64,000 nt of DNA from Streptomyces sp. FIT100 (lineage in GTDB: Bacteria > Actinomycetota > Actinomycetes > Streptomycetales > Streptomycetaceae): assembly GCF_024584805.1 (NCBI RefSeq), contig NZ_CP075715.1:4350526-4414525 (forward strand), written 5' to 3'. Of this stretch, positions 8,371-16,077 are shown piece by piece. The notes below the pieces were generated by a model that had not been told where the DNA came from, ran no database searches, and saw only the letters and a list, made by a program, of their open reading frames with translations. The position numbers were made by a program, and so were the translations under genes. Numbering within the stretch: the stretch's first letter is position 1; the number at the start of each line of letters is the position of its first letter.

Positions 8371-9429
8371 GTGTCCAATTCGCCGGTGGGAGTGCAGGCC
8401 AAGGGGGCCGGAACTATGTCAGGGGAGCGGAATTCCGCTGTGGGCGAACAGGGTTCTCGCGTGCCGACAAAGACGGCAAAAGGGACAAGTCGGAAGCCTG
8501 CTGGCGTTGCTGCGAAGTCGGCGCCCGTGAAGGCCTCGAAGCCTTCGAGGCCTTCGGTGAAGACGGTGAAAGCGGCGAAAGCGGCAACGGAAACGAAGGC
8601 GGCGGCGAAGGCGGCGAGGGTGGCAAAGACGGCAAAGGCTGCGAAGCCGTCGAAGCCGTCGAAGCCGGAGTCGAGGCTGGCGATGGTGCGCCGCGCCCGC
8701 CGGATAAACCGTGAGCTGGCGGAGGTCTATCCGTACGCCCACCCGGAGCTCGACTTCCGGAACCCGTTCCAGCTGCTCGTCGCGACGGTCCTGTCCGCCC
8801 AGACGACCGACCTGCGGGTCAATCAGACGACCCCCGCGCTCTTCGCGAAGTACCCGACCCCCGAGGACATGGCCGCCGCCGTCCCCGAGGAGCTGGAGGA
8901 GGTCATCCGGCCCACCGGCTTCTTCCGCGCAAAGACGAAGTCGCTGATCGGCCTCTCCACGGCCCTCCGCGACAGCTTCGGCGGCGAGGTGCCGGGCCGC
9001 CTTGAGGACCTGGTCACGCTTCCCGGAGTGGGCCGCAAGACCGCCTTCGTGGTGCTCGGCAACGCGTTCGGGGTGCCCGGGATCACCGTGGACACCCACT
9101 TCATGCGGCTCGCCCGCCGCTGGAAGTGGACGGAGCAGGACGACCCGGTCAAGATCGAGGCCGAGGTCGCCGAGATCTTCCCCAAGAGCGAGTGGACGAT
9201 GCTCTCGCATCGTGTGATCTTCCACGGCCGCCGCATCTGCCACGCCCGCAAGCCCGCCTGCGGCGCCTGCCCGATCACCCACCTCTGTCCTTCGTACGGC
9301 GAGGGTGAGACGGACCCGGAGAAGGCGAAGAAGCTGCTCAAGTACGAGATGGGCGGCTATCCGGGCCAGCGGCTCAACCCGCCGCCGGACTACCCGGGCA
9401 AGCCGGCACCGCCCCTGGGCGCTTCATGA
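8371..9429 (+). CDS. nth: Endonuclease III (DNA glycosylase/AP lyase) with a Lys/Ala-rich N-terminal extension
   Basis: Base-excision-repair glycosylase for oxidised pyrimidines. The helix-hairpin-helix LPGVGRKTA carries the catalytic lysine, VDTHFMR carries the catalytic aspartate, and CHARKPACGACPITHLCPSY supplies the C-x6-C-x2-C-x5-C iron-sulfur ligands. About 100 residues before the catalytic core are rich in Lys, Ala and Ser, like a histone H1 tail, and probably add DNA affinity (inference). Start codon is uncertain: the GTG at 8371 gives 352 aa, and an ATG at 8416 would remove 15 residues. Divergent from crp. Confidence 0.93.
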   Translation: MSNSPVGVQAKGAGTMSGERNSAVGEQGSRVPTKTAKGTSRKPAGVAAKSAPVKASKPSRPSVKTVKAAKAATETKAAAKAARVAKTAKAAKPSKPSKPESRLAMVRRARRINRELAEVYPYAHPELDFRNPFQLLVATVLSAQTTDLRVNQTTPALFAKYPTPEDMAAAVPEELEEVIRPTGFFRAKTKSLIGLSTALRDSFGGEVPGRLEDLVTLPGVGRKTAFVVLGNAFGVPGITVDTHFMRLARRWKWTEQDDPVKIEAEVAEIFPKSEWTMLSHRVIFHGRRICHARKPACGACPITHLCPSYGEGETDPEKAKKLLKYEMGGYPGQRLNPPPDYPGKPAPPLGAS

Positions 9430-9623
9430 CGGGTCCACGGCGGGCCGGCTCGGAAGGCGAGGCCGGTACGGGGGCCGACATGGGCGGCGACAGGTCCGGC
9501 CGCAGGGCCGACGGCGGCAAGGCCGGCGAAAAGGGTGGAGACGCAGCCGAGGGAGCGGGCGGGGGAGCGGGCCGGAACGATCCCGGTCACCGAACGCGTT
9601 GGACACGACGGGGGTGCCCATGA
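9426..9623 (+). CDS. Possible 65-aa coupled ORF between nth and the CoA-Nudix gene
   Basis: This small frame begins with an ATG overlapping the nth stop (ATGA) and ends with a TGA overlapping the Nudix ATG (ATGA). It therefore fills the gap exactly. The product is rich in Gly, Ala, Arg and Asp with no recognisable domain or membrane segment. It may be a real small protein, a translational relay that carries ribosomes from nth to the Nudix gene, or chance in high-GC DNA. I do not recall an annotated counterpart. Confidence 0.35.
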   Translation: MTGPRRAGSEGEAGTGADMGGDRSGRRADGGKAGEKGGDAAEGAGGGAGRNDPGHRTRWTRRGCP

Positions 9624-10312
9624 CACGCACGGACGAGATGTACGACGGCGAGCTGGCCGTGACGAGCGACGGCCTGCCCGACTGGCTCGCGCCGGTCGAC
9701 CGGGCCGCGAGGACCGTCGAGCCGCAGCAGCTCAGCCGGTTCCTGCCGCCCGAGAGCGGCGGCCGGCAGTCCGCCGTGCTCATCCTCTTCGGGGACGGCC
9801 CCCAAGGTCCCGACCTGCTGCTCATGGAGCGGGCCAGCAGCCTCCGCTCCCATGCCGGCCAGCCGTCCTTCCCCGGTGGAGCCCTCGACCCCGAGGACGG
9901 CGATCCCGCCACCACCGGCCCGCTGCGCGCCGCCCTCCGCGAGGCCCAGGAAGAGACCGGGCTGGACCCGGCGGGCGTCCAGATCTTCGGCGTCCTGCCC
10001 CGCCTCTACATCCCGGTGAGCAGCTTCGTCGTCACCCCGGTCCTCGGCTGGTGGCGTGCGCGCAGCCCGGTCGGCGTCGTCGACCCGGCCGAGACCGCCC
10101 GTGTCTTCCCGGTGCCCGTGGCGGATCTCACGGACCCGGCCAACCGTGCGACGGCCGTCCACCCGAGCGGGCACCACGGTCCTGCCTTCCTTGTCGGATC
10201 TGCCCTGGTCTGGGGTTTTACCGCCGGTGTGATCGACCGCATCCTGCACTTCGCCGGCTGGGAGCGCCCATGGGACCGGGGCAGGCAGGTCCCACTCGAC
10301 TGGCGCACATGA
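9620..10312 (+). CDS. Nudix hydrolase of the CoA pyrophosphatase (NudL/YeaB) group
   Basis: 230 residues. LRSHAGQPSFPGGALDPED matches the NudL/PCD1 signature that precedes the Nudix box in CoA diphosphatases, and LREAQEETGLD is the Nudix helix. Family knowledge suggests hydrolysis of CoA or oxidised CoA to phosphopantetheine and 3',5'-ADP. The ATG at 9620 was chosen; an in-frame GTG at 9614 is possible. It lies downstream of nth and upstream of the membrane protease, all on the same strand, so it is probably in one operon. Confidence 0.87.
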   Translation: MTRTDEMYDGELAVTSDGLPDWLAPVDRAARTVEPQQLSRFLPPESGGRQSAVLILFGDGPQGPDLLLMERASSLRSHAGQPSFPGGALDPEDGDPATTGPLRAALREAQEETGLDPAGVQIFGVLPRLYIPVSSFVVTPVLGWWRARSPVGVVDPAETARVFPVPVADLTDPANRATAVHPSGHHGPAFLVGSALVWGFTAGVIDRILHFAGWERPWDRGRQVPLDWRT

Positions 10313-10411
10313 GACCGTTGCCCAGGTGCAACCCCGGGACCACCCGTCCCCCGGGTCCCCGACCCCCCGCCGGACGGAGTGCCGGACGACGAATCTGCGA
10401 GGCTATTGACG

Positions 10412-11611
10412 GTGAACGTGCTGGACATCCTGCTGCTGGTCGCCGCCGTGTGGTTCGCGATCGTCGGGTATCGCCAGGGGTTCGTCGTCGGCATCCTGTC
10501 GGTGACCGGTTTCCTCGGCGGCGGACTGGTGGCGATCTATCTGCTCCCGCCGCTCTGGGACCAGCTGACCGATGAGGCCGAGGTCTCCACGACCGCGGCG
10601 ATAGTCGGCGTCGTGATCGTGATCGTCTTCGCCTCCGTCGGCCAGGCATTCACCACCCACCTGGGCAACAAGCTCCGCCGGTACATCACGTGGTCGCCCG
10701 CCCGCGCCCTCGACGCCACGGGCGGTGCCCTGGTCAACGTCGTCGCGATGCTGCTCGTGGCCTGGCTGATCGGCTCCGCCCTCGCCGGCACGTCCCTGCC
10801 GACGCTCGGCAAGGAGGTCCGCAGCTCCAAGGTGCTCCTCGGGGTCTCCCGGGTGATGCCCGCCCAGGCGTCCACCTGGTTCACCGACTTCTCCGCGGTC
10901 CTCGCGCAGAACGGCCTCCCGCAGGTCTTCAGCCCGTTCGCCAACGAGCCCATCACCGAGGTCCGGGCCCCCGATCCGGCTCTGGTGAACAGCCCCGTCG
11001 CGGACCGCGCCCAGCGCTCCATCGTCAAGGTCGTCGGCACGGCCCCGAGCTGCAACAAGGTCCTCGAAGGCACCGGCTTCGTCTTCGCCGAGCGCCGCGT
11101 CATGACCAACGCGCACGTCGTCGGCGGCGTCGACGAGCCGACCGTCCAGATAGGCGGCAAGGGCAGGCTGTACGACGCGAAGGTCGTCCTCTACGACTGG
11201 CAGCGCGACATCGCCGTGCTCGACGTCCCGGAGCTCGACGCACCGGTGCTGCGGTTCACCGAGACCGACGCCCGGACGGGCGACAGCGCGATCGTCGCCG
11301 GCTTCCCGGAGAACGGCGCGTACGACGTCCGCTCCGCGCGAGTCCGCGGCCGTATCGACGCCAACGGCCCCGACATCTACCGCCACGGTGAGGTGCGCCG
11401 CGATGTGTACTCGCTGTTCGCGACGGTCCGCCAGGGCAACTCCGGCGGCCCGCTGCTCACCACGGACGGCGAGGTGTACGGAGTGATCTTCGCCCGTTCG
11501 CTCGACGACGCCAGCACCGGCTATGCGCTGACCGCCGACGAGATCCGTGGCGACATCAGGCTCGGTGTCACGGCCAATCAGCAGGTCGACAGCCAGAGCT
11601 GCGCGCTGTGA
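10412..11611 (+). CDS. MarP-like membrane-anchored serine protease (CvpA + trypsin fold)
   Basis: A 399-residue product. About four membrane helices in residues 1-125 form a CvpA/colicin V production-type domain, and a periplasm-facing trypsin-like domain follows. The triad is visible as His235 (MTNAHVVGG), Asp266 (YDWQRDIAVLD) and Ser344 (QGNSGGPLL). This architecture matches mycobacterial MarP (Rv3671c), which is needed for acid and oxidative stress resistance. A GTG at 10412 was preferred since it places the first membrane helix at the terminus; an upstream GTG at 10379 is in frame. Confidence 0.9.
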   Translation: MNVLDILLLVAAVWFAIVGYRQGFVVGILSVTGFLGGGLVAIYLLPPLWDQLTDEAEVSTTAAIVGVVIVIVFASVGQAFTTHLGNKLRRYITWSPARALDATGGALVNVVAMLLVAWLIGSALAGTSLPTLGKEVRSSKVLLGVSRVMPAQASTWFTDFSAVLAQNGLPQVFSPFANEPITEVRAPDPALVNSPVADRAQRSIVKVVGTAPSCNKVLEGTGFVFAERRVMTNAHVVGGVDEPTVQIGGKGRLYDAKVVLYDWQRDIAVLDVPELDAPVLRFTETDARTGDSAIVAGFPENGAYDVRSARVRGRIDANGPDIYRHGEVRRDVYSLFATVRQGNSGGPLLTTDGEVYGVIFARSLDDASTGYALTADEIRGDIRLGVTANQQVDSQSCAL

Positions 11612-11942
11612 GCGAACGACGCGGGGCGCTCAGCCCCGCGTATGGCGCAGTCGCGCCGAGACCCAGCGCGCCCGGCGGCGGAGGATACGGGAAATCCCGA
11701 GCCGGGGATCGTGGCCCTGTGCCTGCGGGCCGCCCCTCTCGTGGCTGATCGGCGCGGAGGCCGAGCGGGAGTTGCGTGCTGTGTCACCGTAGTCGTGCGT
11801 CCAGCCCATACCCCGACGTGTGCCCGTGCCCCAAGGTCGGTAACCTCATCGGGGCCCGCCAATTGGCCTATGCGCCGGGCAATACCCGTTCGCGGAACGC
11901 CCGTTCGCCCATCGGTCCGGTTCGGGCTCTTTGAGCCGGTTG
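11612..11942. other. Intergenic region between convergent genes
   Basis: About 330 bases without a supportable gene. A small hairpin, gcggggc-gctca-gccccgc at 11621-11639, just after the protease stop may help termination. Short frames here lack family features. Confidence 0.5.
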
Positions 11943-12908
11943 TCACCGGTCGGGTTCGGGGTCCTTGAGCCAGTTGACGAGCTCGTTGGAGAACGCCACC
12001 GGATCCTCCTCATGGGGGAAGTGGCCGAGCCCGTCGAAGAGGCGCCAGCGGTACGGGGCTTCCACGTACTCGCCGGAGCCCGCCGCGCTGCGGGTGCGCA
12101 TCGCCGGGTCGAGGGAGCCGTGCAGATGGAGCGTCGGCACCCGGACGGGGCGCTTCATACGGCGGTTGAACTGGATGCCGTCCGGACGGGCCATCGACCG
12201 CACCATCCACCGGTACGGCTCGACCGAGCAGTGCGCGGTCGAGGGGATGCACATCGCCCGCCGGTACACCTCCACCGCGTTGTCCTCGGGAGGCCGCGGC
12301 CCCGACCACTCCCGGAGCAGCCTGCCCACCAGCGCCGCGTTGTCCGCGACCAGCTGACGCTCCGGCAGCCAGGGGCGCTGGAAGCCCCAGACGTACGAAC
12401 CGGCCCGGCTCTGCGCGAAGTCGCCCAGCATCGAGGAGCGCCAGCGGCGCGGATGCGGCATCGAGGACACGACCAGCCGGCGCACCAGCTTGGGCCGCAT
12501 CACGGCCGCCGTCCAGGCCAGGTACCCGCCCAGGTCGTGGCCGACGAGCGCCGCGTCCGGTTCGCCGAGGGACCGTACGACACCGGTGATGTCGAGCGCG
12601 AGGTTCGCGGGGTCGTAACCCCGCGGCGTACGGTCGCTGCCGCCTACGCCCCGCAGATCCATCGCCACCGCCCGGAACCCCGCATCCGCGAGCGCGGTCA
12701 GCTGATGGCGCCACGTCCACCAGAACTGCGGGAAGCCATGCAGCAGCAACACCAGCGGCCCGTCGCCCAGCTCGGCGATATGGAAGCGCGCACCATTGGC
12801 GGCCACGTCGCGATGGGTCCAGGGACCATCGATTCGTACGGGTCCGCCGCTTCCCGCGCCGTGTCCGCTGCCGGTGCCGTTGCCGTTGCCGCTGTCAGGG
12901 TCGGTCAT
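11943..12908 (-). CDS. Alpha/beta hydrolase of the epoxide hydrolase/dehalogenase type
   Basis: 321 residues. The HGFPQFWWTWRHQ oxyanion segment and the nucleophile elbow GHDLGGY, with Asp125 instead of Ser, place it in the epoxide hydrolase/haloalkane dehalogenase group. GHFPHEEDP supplies the catalytic histidine. The first 22 residues are a Gly/Asn/Ser-rich low-complexity leader. Substrate unknown. Its ATG overlaps the stop of the upstream holin-like gene by four bases, so the two are translated together. Confidence 0.87.
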   Translation of the reverse strand: MTDPDSGNGNGTGSGHGAGSGGPVRIDGPWTHRDVAANGARFHIAELGDGPLVLLLHGFPQFWWTWRHQLTALADAGFRAVAMDLRGVGGSDRTPRGYDPANLALDITGVVRSLGEPDAALVGHDLGGYLAWTAAVMRPKLVRRLVVSSMPHPRRWRSSMLGDFAQSRAGSYVWGFQRPWLPERQLVADNAALVGRLLREWSGPRPPEDNAVEVYRRAMCIPSTAHCSVEPYRWMVRSMARPDGIQFNRRMKRPVRVPTLHLHGSLDPAMRTRSAAGSGEYVEAPYRWRLFDGLGHFPHEEDPVAFSNELVNWLKDPEPDR

Positions 12909-13420
12909 GCAGATGAGCGTGCCACAACCGCGGCCGAGTCCTCGCTCTGGCGGGGATGCGGCTTGACGTTCTGCAGCACCGCCGCGGTCTGCTTGGCCGA
13001 GGCGATGGACCTCTCCGGCGGCTTGACCTTCTTGAACTTCATCACTGCGAGCAGCCCCAGCAGCGCCGCCAGCAGCACGAACGCACCGGCCACGATCAGG
13101 AACGACCAGGCGAGCCCGAGGCCCAGATTGTGGATGCCGTACGCGGCGGCGAAGCTGAACATCGGCACCGAGAACAACAGCAGGCCACCCGCGACGGCGC
13201 CGGCCACACCGCCCGTCACCCCGCGCTTGACGTCCTGCCGGATCTCCGCCTTGGCCAGCGCGATCTCGTCGTGCACCAGCGCGGACATCTCGGCCGTCGC
13301 CGTCGCCACCAGCTGCCCGACCGTCCTGTCGGGTCCGGTCAGCCGGACCGGTCCGACCGTGTCGCCTGCCGTTTCGGTGGCGCTGACGGTGCCGGCCGCG
13401 CCCTTGCCGGGGTCGCTCAT
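12905..13420 (-). CDS. Phage-holin-3-6-like (PF07332 type) small membrane protein
   Basis: 171 residues. An N-terminal cytoplasmic part contains VGQLVATATAEMSALVHDEIALAKAE. Two strongly hydrophobic segments follow at about 82-104 and 115-140, then a charged tail. This is the pattern of the actinobacterial superfamily named after a phage holin, which in chromosomes has no shown holin activity. It is co-transcribed with the downstream epoxide-hydrolase-like gene. Confidence 0.8.
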   Translation of the reverse strand: MSDPGKGAAGTVSATETAGDTVGPVRLTGPDRTVGQLVATATAEMSALVHDEIALAKAEIRQDVKRGVTGGVAGAVAGGLLLFSVPMFSFAAAYGIHNLGLGLAWSFLIVAGAFVLLAALLGLLAVMKFKKVKPPERSIASAKQTAAVLQNVKPHPRQSEDSAAVVARSSA

Positions 13421-13844
13421 CGCTGACTCCCTCGTCTCTGCTTCGGATCCGTTGTCAGATCATGCCGGACTGTCACGCATTCTGCGTTGTCCGTGCCCTT
13501 GTGCTGCCTGCCCCAGACGTGCCGCGGGGTGGTGACGGTGGTCGTTACCGGTCGCCCTTGGGGGCCTCGGACGACCCTTGGACGAGCTTGGACGGCCCAC
13601 AGACGGCCCGGCTCGGCTGCCGAAGTCCGCTCGACGGCTGATCGGCATCCTCTCAGGGGCAGCGGTTTCCTCCCTGAATCCGTGGCCTGCTCCAATCGGC
13701 GGAGCCGGCAGAGGACCGAGCCGCCGTGTTGCGGACCGCCGCGTTCGCCCGTGAACGTTCTCGCCGGCATGGGTCCGCGCCGAGGTGGCCCGGATTTCTG
13801 CTGTGCCCGCTCCGGCGGGCCCTCACTGCGCTAGCGTCAAGTCC
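13421..13844. other. Divergent intergenic region
   Basis: About 420 bases between the divergent holin-like and kinase genes. It presumably holds both promoters. I saw no gene, repeat or clear operator. Confidence 0.5.
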
Positions 13845-14366
13845 GTGATCATTTGGCTCAATGGCACCCACGGCGCAGGCAAGACGACGACCAGTGCACT
13901 CGTGCAGCAGTTGATCCCGGATTCGCGGGTGTTCGATGCCGAGAAGGTCGGCGAGACACTCATGGACATCACGCCGGGGCTGCCCAGGACGGACAACTTC
14001 CAGCACTGGCCGCCGTGGCGGCCGCTCGTGGTCGAGACCGCCCGCCGTGTGCTCGACTACACCGGTGGCACTCTGGTGATGCCCATGACCGTCCTGGTCG
14101 AGCAGTACTGGCGCGAGATCAGTGCGGGCCTCGCCCAGCACACCATTCCGGTGCGGCACTTCGTCCTCCACGCCGACCAGGACACCCTCCGCGGGCGCAT
14201 CGAGGGGGACACCGTTCTCGGCCCCTCCCCATTCCGTCTCCAATACCTTGAGCCCTACGCCGAGGCGGCCCGCACGTGGCTGCACGGTGAGGCCGAGGTC
14301 GTCGACACCACGCACCTCACGCCCGCCCAGGCCGCCCTGCAGATCGCAGAGGCCATCAGGAGCTGA
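13845..14366 (+). CDS. Small P-loop nucleotide kinase, TmrB-like
   Basis: 173 residues starting with GTG. VIIWLNGTHGAGKTTT is a Walker A at the extreme N-terminus, and DTVLGPSPFRLQYLEPY resembles a lid region. The layout resembles the TmrB family, first known from tunicamycin resistance in Bacillus, and AAA_33-type kinases. The substrate cannot be named. It ends nine bases before the convergent nhaA gene. Confidence 0.75.
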   Translation: MIIWLNGTHGAGKTTTSALVQQLIPDSRVFDAEKVGETLMDITPGLPRTDNFQHWPPWRPLVVETARRVLDYTGGTLVMPMTVLVEQYWREISAGLAQHTIPVRHFVLHADQDTLRGRIEGDTVLGPSPFRLQYLEPYAEAARTWLHGEAEVVDTTHLTPAQAALQIAEAIRS

Positions 14367-14375
14367 GGTCCGCCG

Positions 14376-15770
14376 CTACTCCGGACTGTCGCCCTCACCG
14401 CGCGACGCCCCCGCGAGTTCCGCCTTGCGGCGGTGCTCGGCGGCCTTCCGCTCGTAGATCGCGGCCATGCGCAGGTGGTACTCCGGGTTGTCCTGCTCGT
14501 AGATGTCGGGGATGCCGTCGAGGTCCTCGTCGCGCTCCTCCTCCTCGCACAGCGTCTGGTACGTGCGCACCCGGCGCTTGAGCAGCGCTGCGGAGAACAC
14601 CGCGGCGATCAGCGACCCCATCAGGACCGCGGCCTTGACCTCACCCATCAGAGCGGCGTCGCCCTCGAAGGCGAGCTCGCCGATGAGGAGCGAAACGGTG
14701 AAGCCGATACCGGCGAGTGCCGCCACGGCGAACACGTCCGGCCAGGCCAGATCCTCGTTGAGTTCGGCTCTGGTGAAGCGCGCGGTGAGCCAGGTGCCGC
14801 CGAAGATGCCGATCGCCTTGCCGACCACCAGGCCGAGGACGACGCCCAGCGTCTCGGGCTTGCTGAAGACATCGTGCAGGGCGTTGCCGGAGACGCTCAC
14901 CCCGGCCGAGAACAGGGCGAACAGCGGCACCGCGAGACCGGCCGAGACGGGTCGTACGAGGTGCTCGATGTGCTCACCGGGAGAGTGCTCCTCGCCCTCC
15001 TTGTGGTGGCAGCGCAGCATCAGGCCCATCGCGACACCGGCGATGGTGGCGTGGACGCCGCTGTTGTACATCAGGCCCCAGATGACGAGGGCCAGCGGTA
15101 TGTACACGTACCAGCCGCGCACGCCCTTGCGCAGGAGCAGCCAGAAGACGCCGAGGCCGACGACCGCGCCGCCGAGGGCGGCGAAGTTCAGGTGGTCGGT
15201 GAAGAAGATGGCGATGATCAGGATCGCGAAGAGGTCGTCGACGACGGCGAGGGTGAGCAGGAAGGCCCGGATCGACGACGGCAGGGATGTGCCGATGACC
15301 GCGAGAACGGCGAGCGCGAAGGCGATGTCGGTGGCGGTGGGCACGGCCCAGCCGGCCATGGAGCCGCCGCCGACGGCGTTGACGACCGTGTAGACGATCG
15401 CGGGTGCGGCCATGCCGCAGATGGCGGCGACGACCGGGAGCGCCGCGGCCTTGGGGTCCCGTAGTTCGCCCGCGACCAGCTCACGCTTGAGCTCGATACC
15501 GGCGACGAAGAAGAAGATGGCGAGCAGTCCGTCGGCCGCCCAGTGCTGGAGGGAGAGGTCCAGGCCGAGGGCGGCAGGGCCTATGTGGAAGTCGCGTACG
15601 GCTTCGTAGCTGCCGCCCAGCGCGTTCGCCCAGAGGAGCGCGATGACCGCGGCCACGAGCAGCAGAACACCGCCGACGGTCTCGGCGCGGAGCGCGTCCG
15701 CCACGAAGGTCCGCTCGGGGAGCGAGAGACGTCCGAGGAACTTGCGCGGGGTTTCGGTGGGCGCGGCCAC
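14376..15770 (-). CDS. nhaA: Na+/H+ antiporter NhaA
   Basis: Electrogenic sodium-proton antiporter of the cytoplasmic membrane. About twelve hydrophobic segments are present. The ion-binding aspartates are Asp148 (TATDIAFAL) and the adjacent pair Asp178-Asp179 (LAVVDDLFAIL), and FFFVAGIELKRE is also conserved. A charged C-terminal tail of about 65 residues extends past the usual length. The GTG at 15770 was chosen because CCGGAGG precedes it by seven bases; an in-frame codon at 15806 would add 12 residues without a ribosome site. Confidence 0.93.
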   Translation of the reverse strand: MAAPTETPRKFLGRLSLPERTFVADALRAETVGGVLLLVAAVIALLWANALGGSYEAVRDFHIGPAALGLDLSLQHWAADGLLAIFFFVAGIELKRELVAGELRDPKAAALPVVAAICGMAAPAIVYTVVNAVGGGSMAGWAVPTATDIAFALAVLAVIGTSLPSSIRAFLLTLAVVDDLFAILIIAIFFTDHLNFAALGGAVVGLGVFWLLLRKGVRGWYVYIPLALVIWGLMYNSGVHATIAGVAMGLMLRCHHKEGEEHSPGEHIEHLVRPVSAGLAVPLFALFSAGVSVSGNALHDVFSKPETLGVVLGLVVGKAIGIFGGTWLTARFTRAELNEDLAWPDVFAVAALAGIGFTVSLLIGELAFEGDAALMGEVKAAVLMGSLIAAVFSAALLKRRVRTYQTLCEEEERDEDLDGIPDIYEQDNPEYHLRMAAIYERKAAEHRRKAELAGASRGEGDSPE

Positions 15771-15934
15771 GAGTGGACCTCCGGTCGGGTGGGCATGACT
15801 GAGCACTTGCCGACCAGACTTCCCGGCACACCTAGGTTTTCTTGTCGCATCGCTGATGCGTTCGTTACTTTACCTAAGAACATGCCTGGGTGTACAACCG
15901 GTGCATCTCTGGCGATCGTCACGATAGACGCAAA

Positions 15935-15968
15935 AGGGGCACCCGGCGCGTTGCTTCCGGGTGCCCCT
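15935..15968 (-). terminator. Terminator hairpin downstream of acsA
   Basis: Twelve-base arms, aggggcacccgg (15935-15946) and ccgggtgcccct (15957-15968). On the minus strand the stem is followed by TTTTG. A second stem without U-tract (16020-16029 with 16043-16052) lies between it and the acsA stop, so termination may be two-step. Confidence 0.85.
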
Positions 15969-16077
15969 GTGCGCGGTGCTACGAGGACCGTTCTCCGAGG
16001 TCAGCCTCCCGCTGGGGGCGGTCCGCCCGTGGTCGGTGCGCGCGGGCGGACCTTGGAAGGTTCGCCCGCGAATGTTG

